From: Pontivivens insulae | GTDB lineage: Bacteria; Pseudomonadota; Alphaproteobacteria; Rhodobacterales; Rhodobacteraceae | DNA: 64,000 nt | Reading direction: 5' to 3' | Assembly (NCBI RefSeq): GCF_900302495.1 | Contig: NZ_OMKW01000004.1 | Location: forward strand, 248,001-312,000 | Part shown: positions 25,992-35,436 of the stretch, in pieces | How the letters are laid out: each line of letters starts with the position of its first letter | How positions within the stretch are numbered: position 1 is the stretch's first letter | Translations under genes and position numbers: made by a program | The notes under the pieces: generated by a model | Databases searched by the model: none | The model's input: only the letters and a program-made list of their open reading frames with translations | What the model was told of the DNA's origin: nothing

Positions 25992-26044
25992 CTTGCCACC
26001 CAATTACGAATTTTTCCCGAACCCCCAGGGTTTGACTTGTTCTA

Positions 26045-26060
26045 TCGAACCCGGGTTCGA
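26045..26060. promoter_or_regulatory. perfect 16-bp palindrome upstream of b' gene
   Basis: TCGAACCCGGGTTCGA lies 22 bp before the b' start, in the 140-bp atpE-b' gap. It could be an RNA hairpin base or a protein site; no regulator is evident. It resembles a tRNA T-arm sequence by chance, but no tRNA fold surrounds it. Confidence 0.4.
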
Positions 26061-26082
26061 AGACCGCTGATCGGAGTGAGAC

Positions 26083-26613
26083 ATGGCGACGACAACGGAG
26101 ACCGCAGCAGAGTACGGCGCCTCTGGCATGCCGCAGCTCGAAATTGCGACGTTCCCTACCCAGATTTTCTGGCTGCTGGTTGCGCTGGTCATCCTCTACT
26201 TCGTGTTGAGCCGTGTCGCGCTGCCGCGCATCGGTTCCACGATTGAAGAGCGTCAGGACGCCATCGCAAACGATATCGAGCGTGCCGCAGATTACCGCCG
26301 CAAGGCCGATGAGGCCGAGGCTGCGTACAACCAGGCGCTGGCTGATGCCCGTGCCGAGGCAAATCGTATCGCGGATGAAACCCGCGCGGATGTGCAGAAG
26401 GAAGTCGATGCCGCGATGGCAGAGGCGGACGCGCAGATCGCCGCCCAGACAGCAGAGAGCGAAACCCGCATCGCTGCAATCCGGGATGAGGCGATGGCCG
26501 CGGTTGACACTGTTGCGAAGGATACGGCTGCCGCTCTCGTATCGAGCCTGACGCCCGACCTTGCCGATCAGGCCGCAATCGACGCTGCCGTTGCACAGCG
26601 CACCAAAGCGTAA
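26083..26613 (+). CDS. atpX: F0F1 ATP synthase subunit b'
   Basis: A 176-residue peripheral-stalk subunit, the second b-type subunit of photosynthetic and related alphaproteobacteria. A ~25-residue polar leader is followed by the single membrane helix (FPTQIFWLLVALVILYFVLSRVALPRI) and a long Ala/Glu-rich helix (IASxxADAR...EANRIADETRADVQ) that pairs with subunit b. ATG at 26083 after GGAGTGAG. It is 12 bp upstream of atpF, so the two stalk subunits are co-translated. Confidence 0.92.
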   Translation: MATTTETAAEYGASGMPQLEIATFPTQIFWLLVALVILYFVLSRVALPRIGSTIEERQDAIANDIERAADYRRKADEAEAAYNQALADARAEANRIADETRADVQKEVDAAMAEADAQIAAQTAESETRIAAIRDEAMAAVDTVAKDTAAALVSSLTPDLADQAAIDAAVAQRTKA

Positions 26614-26625
26614 GGAGCCGGACCG

Positions 26626-27117
26626 ATGGATTTCCTCTACAACACCGACATCGTCGTTGCGATCGCCTTTGTTATCTTCATTGGCATTCTGCTCTATGTT
26701 GGCGTGCCCGGAATGGTCACGAAGCTGCTTGATGAGCGTGCTGAGAAGATCAAGGCCGATATTGCCGAAGCGCGCGAACTGCGTGAAGAAGCGCAGCAGC
26801 TTCTCGCCTCGTACGAGCGCAAGCAGAAAGAAGTTGAAGAGCTTTCTGCCGAGATCGTTTCCAAGGCACGCGAAGACGCGCAAGCGGCTGCGGCTCAGGC
26901 CAAGGTCGAGCTTGAACAGTCTATCGCCCGCCGCCTGGACAGCGCGAAGGACCAGATCGCGTCGGCTGAGAGTGCTGCGATGAAAGAGGTCAAGGACCGT
27001 GCCGTCGCTGTAGCCGTCGCGGCAGCGCGTGATGTGATCACCGACAAGATGGATGCCTCCCGCGCGAACGCGCTGATCGACGATGCGATTGGCGAGGTGG
27101 GCCAGAAGCTGCACTGA
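26626..27117 (+). CDS. atpF: F0F1 ATP synthase subunit b
   Basis: A 163-residue stator subunit with an N-terminal membrane helix (IVVAIAFVIFIGILLYVGVP) and a long charged coiled-coil helix (LDERAEKIKADIAEARELREEAQQLL). The C-terminal portion contacts the delta subunit of F1. AAGGAG precedes the ATG at 26626. Last gene of the F0 operon; an intrinsic terminator begins 27 bp after the stop. Confidence 0.94.
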   Translation: MDFLYNTDIVVAIAFVIFIGILLYVGVPGMVTKLLDERAEKIKADIAEARELREEAQQLLASYERKQKEVEELSAEIVSKAREDAQAAAAQAKVELEQSIARRLDSAKDQIASAESAAMKEVKDRAVAVAVAAARDVITDKMDASRANALIDDAIGEVGQKLH

Positions 27118-27143
27118 CCAGCTTTTCTTAGGCAAGTTACTAG

Positions 27144-27170
27144 AGGCCCGGTTTCGACCGGGCCTTTTTC
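27144..27170 (+). terminator. intrinsic terminator of the atp F0 operon
   Basis: AGGCCCGGT - ttcg - ACCGGGCCT followed by TTTTC; a 9-bp stem with a UUCG tetraloop. Confidence 0.92.
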
Positions 27171-27262
27171 GTTGTGGCCTGAGGAACATTGTCGGGACAG
27201 ATGAGTTATGTCCCTGATGCAAGATTTTGGTGTCAGTACATTTTGGTCTGGGAATTTTATTG

Positions 27263-27655
27263 ATGCACAAGCGTAAGGTTTTGAACGAACTTGTTGAAGC
27301 GCCGTTCAAGATTGCGGCGGCTAATCTGGGTCTCGCCCATGATGTGATGCGGCGTCGCCCGGTTGATGAGGCAATGTCGACCTTTCTTCACCGGCTTCCT
27401 TTTGCGGATCAGGTATTCGGACAGAATGGTCCCGACGCCACGCCGGGCAATATGAAATCTGACGCAGCGAATATCAGGTCCAAGCCTGGTGTGGCCGGCA
27501 CGGAAAACGCACCAAAGAACGCAGCAGCTTTCCCTGAAGATGCGCGGCCCGACGGCCCCAAGGTGCATCCTCAGGTCAAGTTGGCGCGGAAGGCAGAGCA
27601 AATCGTCGAAGAAAATACGGATCCGGAGCGCGGCAAGCCGATCTCGAACGCGTAG
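27263..27655 (+). CDS. hypothetical protein
   Basis: A 130-residue soluble protein starting at the ATG at 27263, with GGGA nine bases upstream. The N-terminal half (HKRKVLNELVEAPFKIAAAN, RRPVDEAMSTFLHRLPFADQVFG) looks ordered and helical; the C-terminal half is polar and probably disordered, rich in Pro, Lys, Asp and Asn. No domain recognised. It lies after the atp terminator and is convergent with the CMD-family gene, whose stop is 3 bp away. Confidence 0.55.
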   Translation: MHKRKVLNELVEAPFKIAAANLGLAHDVMRRRPVDEAMSTFLHRLPFADQVFGQNGPDATPGNMKSDAANIRSKPGVAGTENAPKNAAAFPEDARPDGPKVHPQVKLARKAEQIVEENTDPERGKPISNA

Positions 27656-27657
27656 CA

Positions 27658-28227
27658 CTATCGACCCGCGCTGTGATACTCAGAGTTGGGTCGCATATCG
27701 ATTGCGCTGCTCATTCTGTTGGACATGTTGAAGAAACTCGCCACGGCGGCAATGTCCCAGATGTCCTTGTCCGTCCAGCCCGCATCGCGCAGGTGCTGGC
27801 GGTCGGCTTCCTCAATGCGGTAGCTCGCTTCTGTCATGGCGACTGCGAAATCGAGGGCGGCACGCTGCTTTGGGGATATATCGGCCACGCGATAATTCAT
27901 GACCAGTGCTTCGCCGAGTTCCGGCAGACCAGACAGCTCGCGAACAGCGGCACCATGCGCGACGAGGCAGTAAAAGCACCGGTTCACTGCGCTGACGACC
28001 ACGGCGATCATTTCCCGCTCTAGCTTCGTCAATCCGCTATCGCCCAGCATCAGGTCGTTATACATGGCGCTGAAGGCGTCGAGCTTCTCTGTATTATGCG
28101 CATAGGCGCGCAACACATTTGGGACGAGGCCGAGCTTCTCCTCACAGATTGCGAAGAATTTTGCCGTGCGCTCGGGCAGGGGATCCTGTTGATGCAGGTT
28201 GAGAGCGGTGGGGTGATCGGGCGTCAT
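27658..28227 (-). CDS. carboxymuconolactone decarboxylase/AhpD-like peroxidase-related protein
   Basis: A 189-residue protein of the CMD/AhpD superfamily, in the 'uncharacterised peroxidase-related' group. The redox pair is CFYC in the motif VNRCFYCLVAHGAAVR, which has the AhpD-like CxxC and the downstream His. It probably reduces peroxides or acts as an alkylhydroperoxidase-like thiol enzyme (inference from family). The ATG at 28227 has a full AAGGAGGA site and overlaps the GNAT stop (ATGA), so the two genes are translationally coupled on the minus strand. Confidence 0.85.
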   Translation of the reverse strand: MTPDHPTALNLHQQDPLPERTAKFFAICEEKLGLVPNVLRAYAHNTEKLDAFSAMYNDLMLGDSGLTKLEREMIAVVVSAVNRCFYCLVAHGAAVRELSGLPELGEALVMNYRVADISPKQRAALDFAVAMTEASYRIEEADRQHLRDAGWTDKDIWDIAAVASFFNMSNRMSSAIDMRPNSEYHSAGR

Positions 28228-28952
28228 CGTGGATCCTCCTTGATGCGGTAATGGTAGCCGCCGATATCCTCGAAGCCCATGGCGGAATAGAGTGCCCGGG
28301 CCGGGCCGTTCGCTTCGGTCACGATGAGGGACAGCCAATCCGCCCCTTGGCCCGTCGCCCAATGGCCACAAGCGGCGACCATATCGCGGGCCAATCCGTT
28401 TCTGCGATACTCCGTCAGGATTTCCAGCGCATGAAACATGGCCAGCGATCCCCGCGCGCCAACATAGACTGCCCCGGCCGGACGGTCGCCAACACGACCC
28501 GCAATATAGGCTTTCGTGCACGCTGCCCGCGCCATCGTGCGCATACGGGCTGGTCCAATTCCACCGGCGGCCCAAATCTCCTCCATCCGCGCGATGGGTC
28601 CTTCCCCCACTATCGTCCGCGGCCCTGCGGGCAGCATGTTGGCCAATCTGTGTGTTGGGGCCACGAGCAGACGACACGGATCCTTTACGGCATATTCCGC
28701 GCGGCTCAACCTGGCTGCTAGATCCTCTTCTCCGGGCCGGATCATGACAAGGGGGCCTGCACCAGAGATATCCGGCGCGCCGCCCAGGGCGGAGGCACAG
28801 TTTACCCTGCTGCCGCCATCTGGCGCGTGCCGGTGCAGCCAGTCCCCATGTTGTTGGAAACTCTCGGGCGGCCACGTCGCATCGACCATGCGAATAACCT
28901 CTGTCGGCGTGGGCAACGGGGTGGAGTTAGGGGCGTTGGACGGTAACGTCAT
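28224..28952 (-). CDS. GNAT family N-acetyltransferase
   Basis: A 242-residue acetyltransferase. The N-terminal half (WPPESFQQHGDWLHRHAPDGGSRV) resembles GNATs that follow riboflavin or quinol genes; the C-terminal half has the acetyl-CoA binding pattern MFHALEILTEYRRNGLARDMV (motif A, R-x-x-G-L/A) and the LIVTEANGPARALYSAMGFEDIGGYHYR motif B. Substrate unknown. It begins at the ATG at 28952, is divergent from the FMN riboswitch/ribH unit and overlaps the peroxidase-related gene downstream by four bases. Confidence 0.85.
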   Translation of the reverse strand: MTLPSNAPNSTPLPTPTEVIRMVDATWPPESFQQHGDWLHRHAPDGGSRVNCASALGGAPDISGAGPLVMIRPGEEDLAARLSRAEYAVKDPCRLLVAPTHRLANMLPAGPRTIVGEGPIARMEEIWAAGGIGPARMRTMARAACTKAYIAGRVGDRPAGAVYVGARGSLAMFHALEILTEYRRNGLARDMVAACGHWATGQGADWLSLIVTEANGPARALYSAMGFEDIGGYHYRIKEDPR

Positions 28953-29023
28953 GTCGTCTTCCGACTTTCAGGGCGGCTGATCCCTTGGTAGAGACAATGT
29001 GTCGTCTCTTCCAGAGGCGGCGA

Positions 29024-29680
<657 letters not shown>

Positions 29681-29685
29681 AGTGA

Positions 29686-29744
29686 GTGGGCCGCTCATTT
29701 GAGCGGCCCACGCCTCCGGCGGAGGTATTTTGAGAGCAAAGTGA
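29686..29744 (+). terminator. double hairpin after ribH, containing repeat copy B
   Basis: GTGGGCCGCTC - attt - GAGCGGCCCAC (29686-29711) forms an 11-bp stem 5 bp after the ribH stop. It is followed at once by GCCTCCGGCGGAGGTATTTT (29712-29731), in which CCTCC/GGAGG makes a second short hairpin ending in TATTTT. The second part is a variant of the repeat at 23984 and 50097. Confidence 0.7.
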
Positions 29745-29790
29745 CGGGCGCGCGGCACCCGACTCCACAGATCTTCCGAGCAAGGGACGA

Positions 29791-30267
29791 TCAGTTCTGG
29801 CGCAGCAGGCGGGCCTTTTGGCGTTGCCAGTCCCGCTTCTTTTCAGTGTCGCGTTTGTCAGCGACCTTCTTACCTTTGGCCAGACCCAACAGGAGCTTGG
29901 CCATGCCGCGTTCGTTGAAATACATCTTGAGCGGTACGAGGGTCATCCCCTCCCGTCCGACGCCTTGCCACAACTTTGCCAACTCACGTTTGCTGACCAA
30001 AAGCTTGCGGTGGCGCCGTTCTTCATGGCCGAAGGTCTTTGCCTGCTTGAACGGGGCGACGTAGGAGTTGATCAGCCAAAGCTCCCCATTTTCCACGCTC
30101 GCATAGCTTTCAGCGATGTTCGCCCCGCCTTCGCGGAGCGACTTCACCTCTGATCCTTCCAGAACGATACCGCATTCGAGCGTATCCTCGACGGCATAGT
30201 TATAGCGTGCCTTGCGGTTCTCGGCGACGAGCTTGGAATTCGGGTCTGCGTTCTTTTTCTGTGCCAT
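29791..30267 (-). CDS. smpB: SsrA-binding protein SmpB
   Basis: A 158-residue beta-barrel RNA-binding protein that brings tmRNA to stalled ribosomes. Family motifs: [31 protein letters not shown], then [11 protein letters not shown], and the basic C-terminal tail [32 protein letters not shown], which contacts the decoding centre. ATG at 30267. It is 21 bp downstream of dapA on the same strand; the tmRNA gene itself is not in the window. Confidence 0.96.
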   Translation of the reverse strand: MAQKKNADPNSKLVAENRKARYNYAVEDTLECGIVLEGSEVKSLREGGANIAESYASVENGELWLINSYVAPFKQAKTFGHEERRHRKLLVSKRELAKLWQGVGREGMTLVPLKMYFNERGMAKLLLGLAKGKKVADKRDTEKKRDWQRQKARLLRQN

Positions 30268-30288
30268 GAGCGGGATATAGGGCGGCGA

Positions 30289-31167
30289 TCAGCCGTCTAA
30301 CAGTCCTGCATGGATCATGGCCGCACGCATCTGTGCCTTGCCCACATCAGACATTTCGATCAGCGGCAGACGCACATCGGGCTCACAGCGCCCCAGAAGG
30401 CTGAGCGCATATTTCGCGGGTGCCGGGGACGGCTCGCAAAAAGCGGCGCGGATCAGGGGGAACAGTTTTTCGTTCAGCTCTCGCGCGGTGGCAAAGTCGC
30501 CGGCGAGGCAGGCTTCCTGCATCTGGGCGCTGAGGCGCGGTGCAATATTGCCAACCGTCGTAATGCATCCCTGGCCGCCATGGGCGTTGACGGCCAGCGC
30601 CGTCTCATCATTGCCGGAAAGCTGGATGAAATCAGGACCGATGGCCATGCGCTGGTCGGTGATGCGATCCACCTCTCCGGTCGCATCCTTGACGCCGACA
30701 ACGCGCTCAAGCTTTGCGATTTCGGCCATGGTTTCCAGTCCCATGTCGATGATCGAGCGACCGGGGATGTTGTAGAGGATGATCGGCAGGGTGGAGGCAT
30801 CGTGGATCGCGGTATAATGCGCGATCAGGCCCGCCTGATTTGGCTTGTTGTAATAGGGCGTCACGATCAGCAGCGCGTCGGCACCAACCTCGCCCGCGTG
30901 TTGGGCAAATTCGATGGCCTCCGTCGTGTTGTTCGATCCAGCGCCCGCGATCACCGGCACGCGGCCAGCGGTCTGCTCTACCACGATCTGCACGACCCGC
31001 ATATGTTCCTCAGCGCTAAGGGTCGGGCTTTCGCCACCTGTGCCCACGGCCAGCAAGCCGTGGGAGCCTTCAGCGATCTGCCAATCCACCAGCTCACGCA
31101 ATTTCTTCTCGTCCACCTCGCCACCGGAGAAGGGGGTGATGAGGGCAGGGATCGAACCTTTGAACAT
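30289..31167 (-). CDS. dapA: 4-hydroxy-tetrahydrodipicolinate synthase
   Basis: A 292-residue aldolase-class enzyme that condenses pyruvate with aspartate semialdehyde, the first step of the lysine/diaminopimelate branch. Schiff-base Lys160 (VVGVKDATG), Tyr132 (LYNIPGRS) and the TGGESPTL loop are present. ATG at 31167 after CGGAG. It is divergent from slt with 137 bp between them and forms an operon with smpB. The next enzyme, dapB, is also in the window (48 kb). Confidence 0.96.
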   Translation of the reverse strand: MFKGSIPALITPFSGGEVDEKKLRELVDWQIAEGSHGLLAVGTGGESPTLSAEEHMRVVQIVVEQTAGRVPVIAGAGSNNTTEAIEFAQHAGEVGADALLIVTPYYNKPNQAGLIAHYTAIHDASTLPIILYNIPGRSIIDMGLETMAEIAKLERVVGVKDATGEVDRITDQRMAIGPDFIQLSGNDETALAVNAHGGQGCITTVGNIAPRLSAQMQEACLAGDFATARELNEKLFPLIRAAFCEPSPAPAKYALSLLGRCEPDVRLPLIEMSDVGKAQMRAAMIHAGLLDG

Positions 31168-31304
31168 TTCGAGGCTCCGAGATTGGAAATTGGCGGGATC
31201 GCCGGGATGTGACTATCAAGGCGCGCCAACTAGGTTACAAAGTCAGTCGACGCGCTCTGCCGTGTTCTAGTGGTTTTACTGATTTTGTCGAGGTTCAAAG
31301 GTTC

Positions 31305-33254
31305 ATGCTAATTCGATCAATTGCCCTGTCCGTTTGTCTGGGCGTTTTGCCTGCGGCGGCTCAGGTATCGTCCGGCGTCGGTCTGGTCATGGAGCAGGCG
31401 CTTGCTGCCGGGGCACAGGACAGCTGGGCCGATGCGCGGGTGCTCGCCTCCCGCACCGGGGAGCCTGTGGCGCTCGATGTGATCGAATGGAGCCGCCTGC
31501 GGGCAGGTGATGCGAACTGGCCCGACTATGTTGCCTTTACGCAGGCCAATGCAGATTGGCCGGGACTTGCGCGTCTGCGCCGGGCCGGAGAGCCGAAAAT
31601 TCCCGCCAATGCCCGCCCGCAGGATGTTCTGAGCTTTATGGGAGACAGCGGACCGCAGACCGGGCCCGGCTTTGTGGCACATGCCAGCGCGCTCGCCGCT
31701 TTGGGTCGGACAGGGGAAGCGAATGCCGCGGCCGTCGCGGCCTGGCAGAATGAGGCACTGGGTGCGGAGGCGCAGGCCGCCCTGCTGGCACGCTTTGGAG
31801 GCGTACTTGCCCCCCATCACGAGACACGGCTCGACAACATGCTGTGGGCGGGTCGTGCTCAAGAGGCGCAGAGGATGTTTCCGCTTGTCTCCTCTGGTTG
31901 GCGTGCGTTGGCTGAGGCGCGCATCGCACTGCGGGCAGAGCGTGACGGGGTCAACGCGCTGATTGATGCGATTCCGGCGTCTCTGCAATCCAATGCGGGA
32001 CTTGCCTATGATCGGTTCTACTGGCGGCGGGATCGGGGGCTGGCCACCGCGCTCGACCTTATCCTGAGTCAATCGACATCGGCTGCCGCATTGGGTCAGC
32101 CGGAGCGATGGGCCCGCGCGCGCCGGGATATGACACGTCAGGCGATGCGGCGGGGCGATGTTGCCCGCGCTTACCGTCTCTCCTCCAATCATTTCATCGA
32201 GCCGGGCACCGGATACGATTATGCCGATCTGGAATGGCTGTCGGGCTATTTGCAGCTTCGCAAGTTGCGCAACCCCGCAGCGGCCCTACCGCATTTCCAA
32301 CGGTTTGCCGCTGTGGTGGATACGCCGATTTCGCTGGGGCGGGCCGGGTACTGGCTGGGCCGCACCTATGAGGCGCTAGGGCAAACTGGTAATGCAAGTG
32401 CGGCCTATGCGGATGCCGCAGAGCATCAGTCGAGCTTTTACGGACAACTGGCCGCCGCACGGATTGGCGCGGCACCTGACCCACTGCTCGCCGGGATCGA
32501 GACCGGCAATTGGCGCGGTGCGAGCTTTGCCAATGATCCACGCTTGCGCGCGGCGCAATTGCTGTTCGCAGCAGATGATTGGGTAAATGCGGAGCTTTTC
32601 ATGAGCCGCATCGCAATTGACCTTGAAAATCGTGGGGAGCAGGGGCTGCTCGCGCGGGCGGCGCTCGAATTTGGGCGCGCGGACACTGCCGTTCGGCTGT
32701 CCAAGCAGGCGGCGCGTGAAGGGCTGGTATTTGCTGATACGGCCTATCCGCTGCTCGACGTGAGTTCCGTCAACACCTCTTTGCCGCTGGAGTTGATCAT
32801 GTCACTCGCGCGCCAGGAGAGTGAGTTGAACCCACAGGCGATCAGCCGTGTCGGTGCGCGGGGTCTGATGCAATTGATGCCGGACACGGCACGGGAGGTC
32901 AGCCGCGACCTGGGCGTGCCCTACAGCTTTGACGGGCTGACGTCGAACCCGGCCTACAATATCCGTTTGGGCACGACCTATTTGGAAGGCCTGATGACCC
33001 AGTTCCGTGGATCCTATGTGATGTCCGCGGCGGGCTATAATGCGGGGCCAAGCCGTCCGATCAGCTGGTCCAGCCGATACGGAGATCCGCGCCCGCTGAA
33101 TGTGGAGCAGGCCGTGGACTGGATTGAAGGTATCCCGTTCAACGAAACCCGGAATTACGTCATGCGCGTCATCGAGGGAATGCATGTCTACCGTCAACGG
33201 CTCAACGGTGGGGGTGTGCCACTTCGGATCAATCAGGATGTAACTGCCGGATAG
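31305..33254 (+). CDS. slt: soluble lytic murein transglycosylase
   Basis: A 649-residue periplasmic enzyme that cleaves peptidoglycan glycan strands with formation of 1,6-anhydro ends. A signal peptide (residues 1-17, ending PAAA) is followed by a long superhelical alpha region and a C-terminal goose-lysozyme-like SLT domain: LARQESELNPQAISRVGARGLMQLMPDTA, with catalytic Glu505, and YNAGPSRPISWSSRYGD. ATG at 31305 behind AAAGG; the frame upstream has no signal. It is divergent from dapA, an order common in Rhodobacteraceae and functionally apt since both touch the murein pathway. Confidence 0.93.
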   Translation: MLIRSIALSVCLGVLPAAAQVSSGVGLVMEQALAAGAQDSWADARVLASRTGEPVALDVIEWSRLRAGDANWPDYVAFTQANADWPGLARLRRAGEPKIPANARPQDVLSFMGDSGPQTGPGFVAHASALAALGRTGEANAAAVAAWQNEALGAEAQAALLARFGGVLAPHHETRLDNMLWAGRAQEAQRMFPLVSSGWRALAEARIALRAERDGVNALIDAIPASLQSNAGLAYDRFYWRRDRGLATALDLILSQSTSAAALGQPERWARARRDMTRQAMRRGDVARAYRLSSNHFIEPGTGYDYADLEWLSGYLQLRKLRNPAAALPHFQRFAAVVDTPISLGRAGYWLGRTYEALGQTGNASAAYADAAEHQSSFYGQLAAARIGAAPDPLLAGIETGNWRGASFANDPRLRAAQLLFAADDWVNAELFMSRIAIDLENRGEQGLLARAALEFGRADTAVRLSKQAAREGLVFADTAYPLLDVSSVNTSLPLELIMSLARQESELNPQAISRVGARGLMQLMPDTAREVSRDLGVPYSFDGLTSNPAYNIRLGTTYLEGLMTQFRGSYVMSAAGYNAGPSRPISWSSRYGDPRPLNVEQAVDWIEGIPFNETRNYVMRVIEGMHVYRQRLNGGGVPLRINQDVTAG

Positions 33255-33319
33255 GAAAGATTTGACAGGGCAGACGTTGGGCGGAATCCTTTGGTGGCAA
33301 CCCTGAAGGAGGCCGCCCC

Positions 33320-34537
33320 ATGCTCCGACTTGTTCCTGTTTTTGCCATTCTCGCCCTTGCTGCTTGTCAGCCCACCACGTCTGGTCAGGGGGCGGGGAGC
33401 AGTGCCACGACCGGCGGGTCCGCGCAGTTTGATTTCACCCCGCCCGAAGATCTGGCAGCACGCCTGCCGCGCATAGGGCGTCTTGGCTCCGTCACGGCCT
33501 ATGGCAATCGCCTCGCCGCAAATATCAGCCGGAGTGAGGCTGCGAATGTGTGCAGCTGGGTGCGGGGAGAGAACTTTCCCCGACCTCAACAAACGATCGT
33601 AACCTATGCCAGTGAGGCGGAGGCCGCTTCCCCAACAGGGGGCAACCGGATGCCTAACGCGGGCAATGACACGTTCCGCCAAGGGGCATTCTATGCGCGG
33701 CGCGCGGCGAGTTCCGTGTTGGGTGCCGGTGCAGGCAGTGATGAGGCGCGCATCTTTGCCGACGCGTTGCGGGCAAATGCAAGTGCGGGCGCGGGGCTTG
33801 ATGCAAGTCGGTTCGAACGCGGCTATAGCTTCACCCCGGATGTCGATGGGATGCTGGAAGATGCGTCTGCCTGGACCTTCTCATACCTTCTTGTTGCAGA
33901 TGACCTTCCCCTGTCTCCTGCTGAGCGTGCGCAGGTGGAGGGCTGGCTCACCGATCTGACACGCACGTGGAGTGAGGGCAGCAGGTCATGGCGAAACCGC
34001 GACGGGTTGCGGGCGCGCTGGCTGAACGGACTGGCGGATGCCTCCTATGCGATGCTGAGCGGGGATGCGGAGCGCTTTGATGCGGCAGCACGTGAAATGC
34101 TGGCGGTCATCTCGGCGACACGTCTGGATGGCTCCAGTCGCTTTGGCGCGTCGCGCGGCAATCGTGCGCTCTACTATCAGGGCGTCTCCCTAGATATGGC
34201 ACTTGAGACGGCGATCTTGCTGGAGGCGGTCGGTGCAGAGGGGCTTGATCTTATCCTGCCCACCGCGCGCCGCATGGCCGGGTTCTATGTCCGCGCATGG
34301 CAGGATGATGATGTGATCGCGCCTTATGCGGCGGAGCAGAATGCAGTTGTCACAGGGTCTGACTATCGGGTGCAGGAGCGGGACCGCGTTGTTGGAACGG
34401 CAGATCTGATGGTTGCGCTTGCACCCGGTGATCCAGCCATTGCTGCACTGCCGGGTATACGCCGGTCGGTGGTCCCCTGGCCGACGCACTATTCGACCAT
34501 CTTCAATGCCACCTGTATCGGGGCGGCGCAGCGCTAG
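33320..34537 (+). CDS. lipoprotein with alginate-lyase-like helical domain
   Basis: A 405-residue exported lipoprotein: signal peptide with lipobox LAAC, lipidated Cys16, then a Gly/Ser/Thr linker. The body is alpha-helical and resembles the alpha/alpha-toroid of alginate lyase family proteins (PF05426-like): WRNRDGLRARWLNGLADASYAMLSGD and SRGNRALYYQGVSLDMALETAILLE, compared with 'RGxRALHYHNFAL' in those enzymes. The expected catalytic asparagine-histidine-tyrosine set cannot be confirmed, so the enzymatic role is a guess. AAGGAGG precedes the ATG. It lies 65 bp after slt and overlaps the stop of the convergent transporter gene. Confidence 0.6.
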   Translation: MLRLVPVFAILALAACQPTTSGQGAGSSATTGGSAQFDFTPPEDLAARLPRIGRLGSVTAYGNRLAANISRSEAANVCSWVRGENFPRPQQTIVTYASEAEAASPTGGNRMPNAGNDTFRQGAFYARRAASSVLGAGAGSDEARIFADALRANASAGAGLDASRFERGYSFTPDVDGMLEDASAWTFSYLLVADDLPLSPAERAQVEGWLTDLTRTWSEGSRSWRNRDGLRARWLNGLADASYAMLSGDAERFDAAAREMLAVISATRLDGSSRFGASRGNRALYYQGVSLDMALETAILLEAVGAEGLDLILPTARRMAGFYVRAWQDDDVIAPYAAEQNAVVTGSDYRVQERDRVVGTADLMVALAPGDPAIAALPGIRRSVVPWPTHYSTIFNATCIGAAQR

Positions 34538-35400
34538 CGGACCCGTCGCTCCCGAAACAGGGTGTAGAGGCCCGCGCCGACGATGATCGCGGCTCCGAGA
34601 CCTGTCAGCGGATCGAAGCTCTCGCGGAAGATGAAGAGCCCGATGAAGGTCGCAAAGACCAGCTGAAAGTAGGCAAATGGCTGGACCGCGCCGGCCTCTG
34701 CCGCTTCATAGGTCTTAATCAGCAGCCAATGCCCCCCTGCGCCGGTCAGGCAGAGCAGGCCCATCCAACCCCAATCTGCGGGGGCCATCGGCTGCCAATA
34801 GAAGGGGCCGATCAATGTGATGGCGACAGCGCCCGCGATCCCTGTCCAGAAAAAGGATGTGGCCGCCGTGTCGTCCCGCGCCGCCCGACGGGTGAGCAAC
34901 CCGTAGAGAGCGAACATGAGCGCTGAGAGCAGGGGGACCAATGCGGCCGGTTCAAATACGCGCAAGCCCGGGCGCAGAATGATCAGCACGCCGACAAAGC
35001 CGATGGCAATTGCCACCCATCTGCGCCAACCTACACGCTCCCCCAAGACCGGGCCGCTGAGGGCCGCGATCAAAAGGGGGTAGAGTGTGAAGACCGCGTG
35101 GCTTTCGATCAGGCCCAGCAATGTGAAGCTGGCGACCATGACGCAAATTTCCGCCACCAGCAGGACACCGCGTCCGATCTGAAGCCAGGGTTGCGAGGTG
35201 CGTGCGGTGGCCATGACGCCGCCGGGATGCCGCGCGCTGAGCGCGATCACGAAGGCCGCGAAAAACCAGTAGCGGATCATGACCACCATGATGGTGTTAT
35301 ATTCGGATGCGAGATGCTGACTGATCCCATCCTGCGCTGCAAAGACAAAGGTTGTTGCAATCATCAACCCGATGCCGCGCTTGGTGTCGTTCGATTGCAT
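34534..35400 (-). CDS. EamA/DMT family transporter
   Basis: A 288-residue membrane protein with ten predicted helices in two EamA repeats (GIGLMIATTFVFAAQDG..., ALMFALYGLLTRRAARDDTAA). It belongs to the drug/metabolite transporter superfamily, RhaT/YdcZ-like branch; the substrate is unknown. The ATG at 35400 has GGAGGC upstream; the longer frame to 35514 overlaps the divergent pseudouridine synthase gene. A second EamA gene lies at 43.6-44.5 kb. Confidence 0.85.
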   Translation of the reverse strand: MQSNDTKRGIGLMIATTFVFAAQDGISQHLASEYNTIMVVMIRYWFFAAFVIALSARHPGGVMATARTSQPWLQIGRGVLLVAEICVMVASFTLLGLIESHAVFTLYPLLIAALSGPVLGERVGWRRWVAIAIGFVGVLIILRPGLRVFEPAALVPLLSALMFALYGLLTRRAARDDTAATSFFWTGIAGAVAITLIGPFYWQPMAPADWGWMGLLCLTGAGGHWLLIKTYEAAEAGAVQPFAYFQLVFATFIGLFIFRESFDPLTGLGAAIIVGAGLYTLFRERRVR

Positions 35401-35436
35401 TTGCCAGCCTCCGGTCCTGCGGCTAGGTGAGGGGCG

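Noticed and set aside
26041-26075. tRNA-like T-arm sequence GGTTCGA
   Set aside because: It is part of a symmetrical palindrome; no acceptor or anticodon stem can be drawn around it. I found no tRNA in the window.
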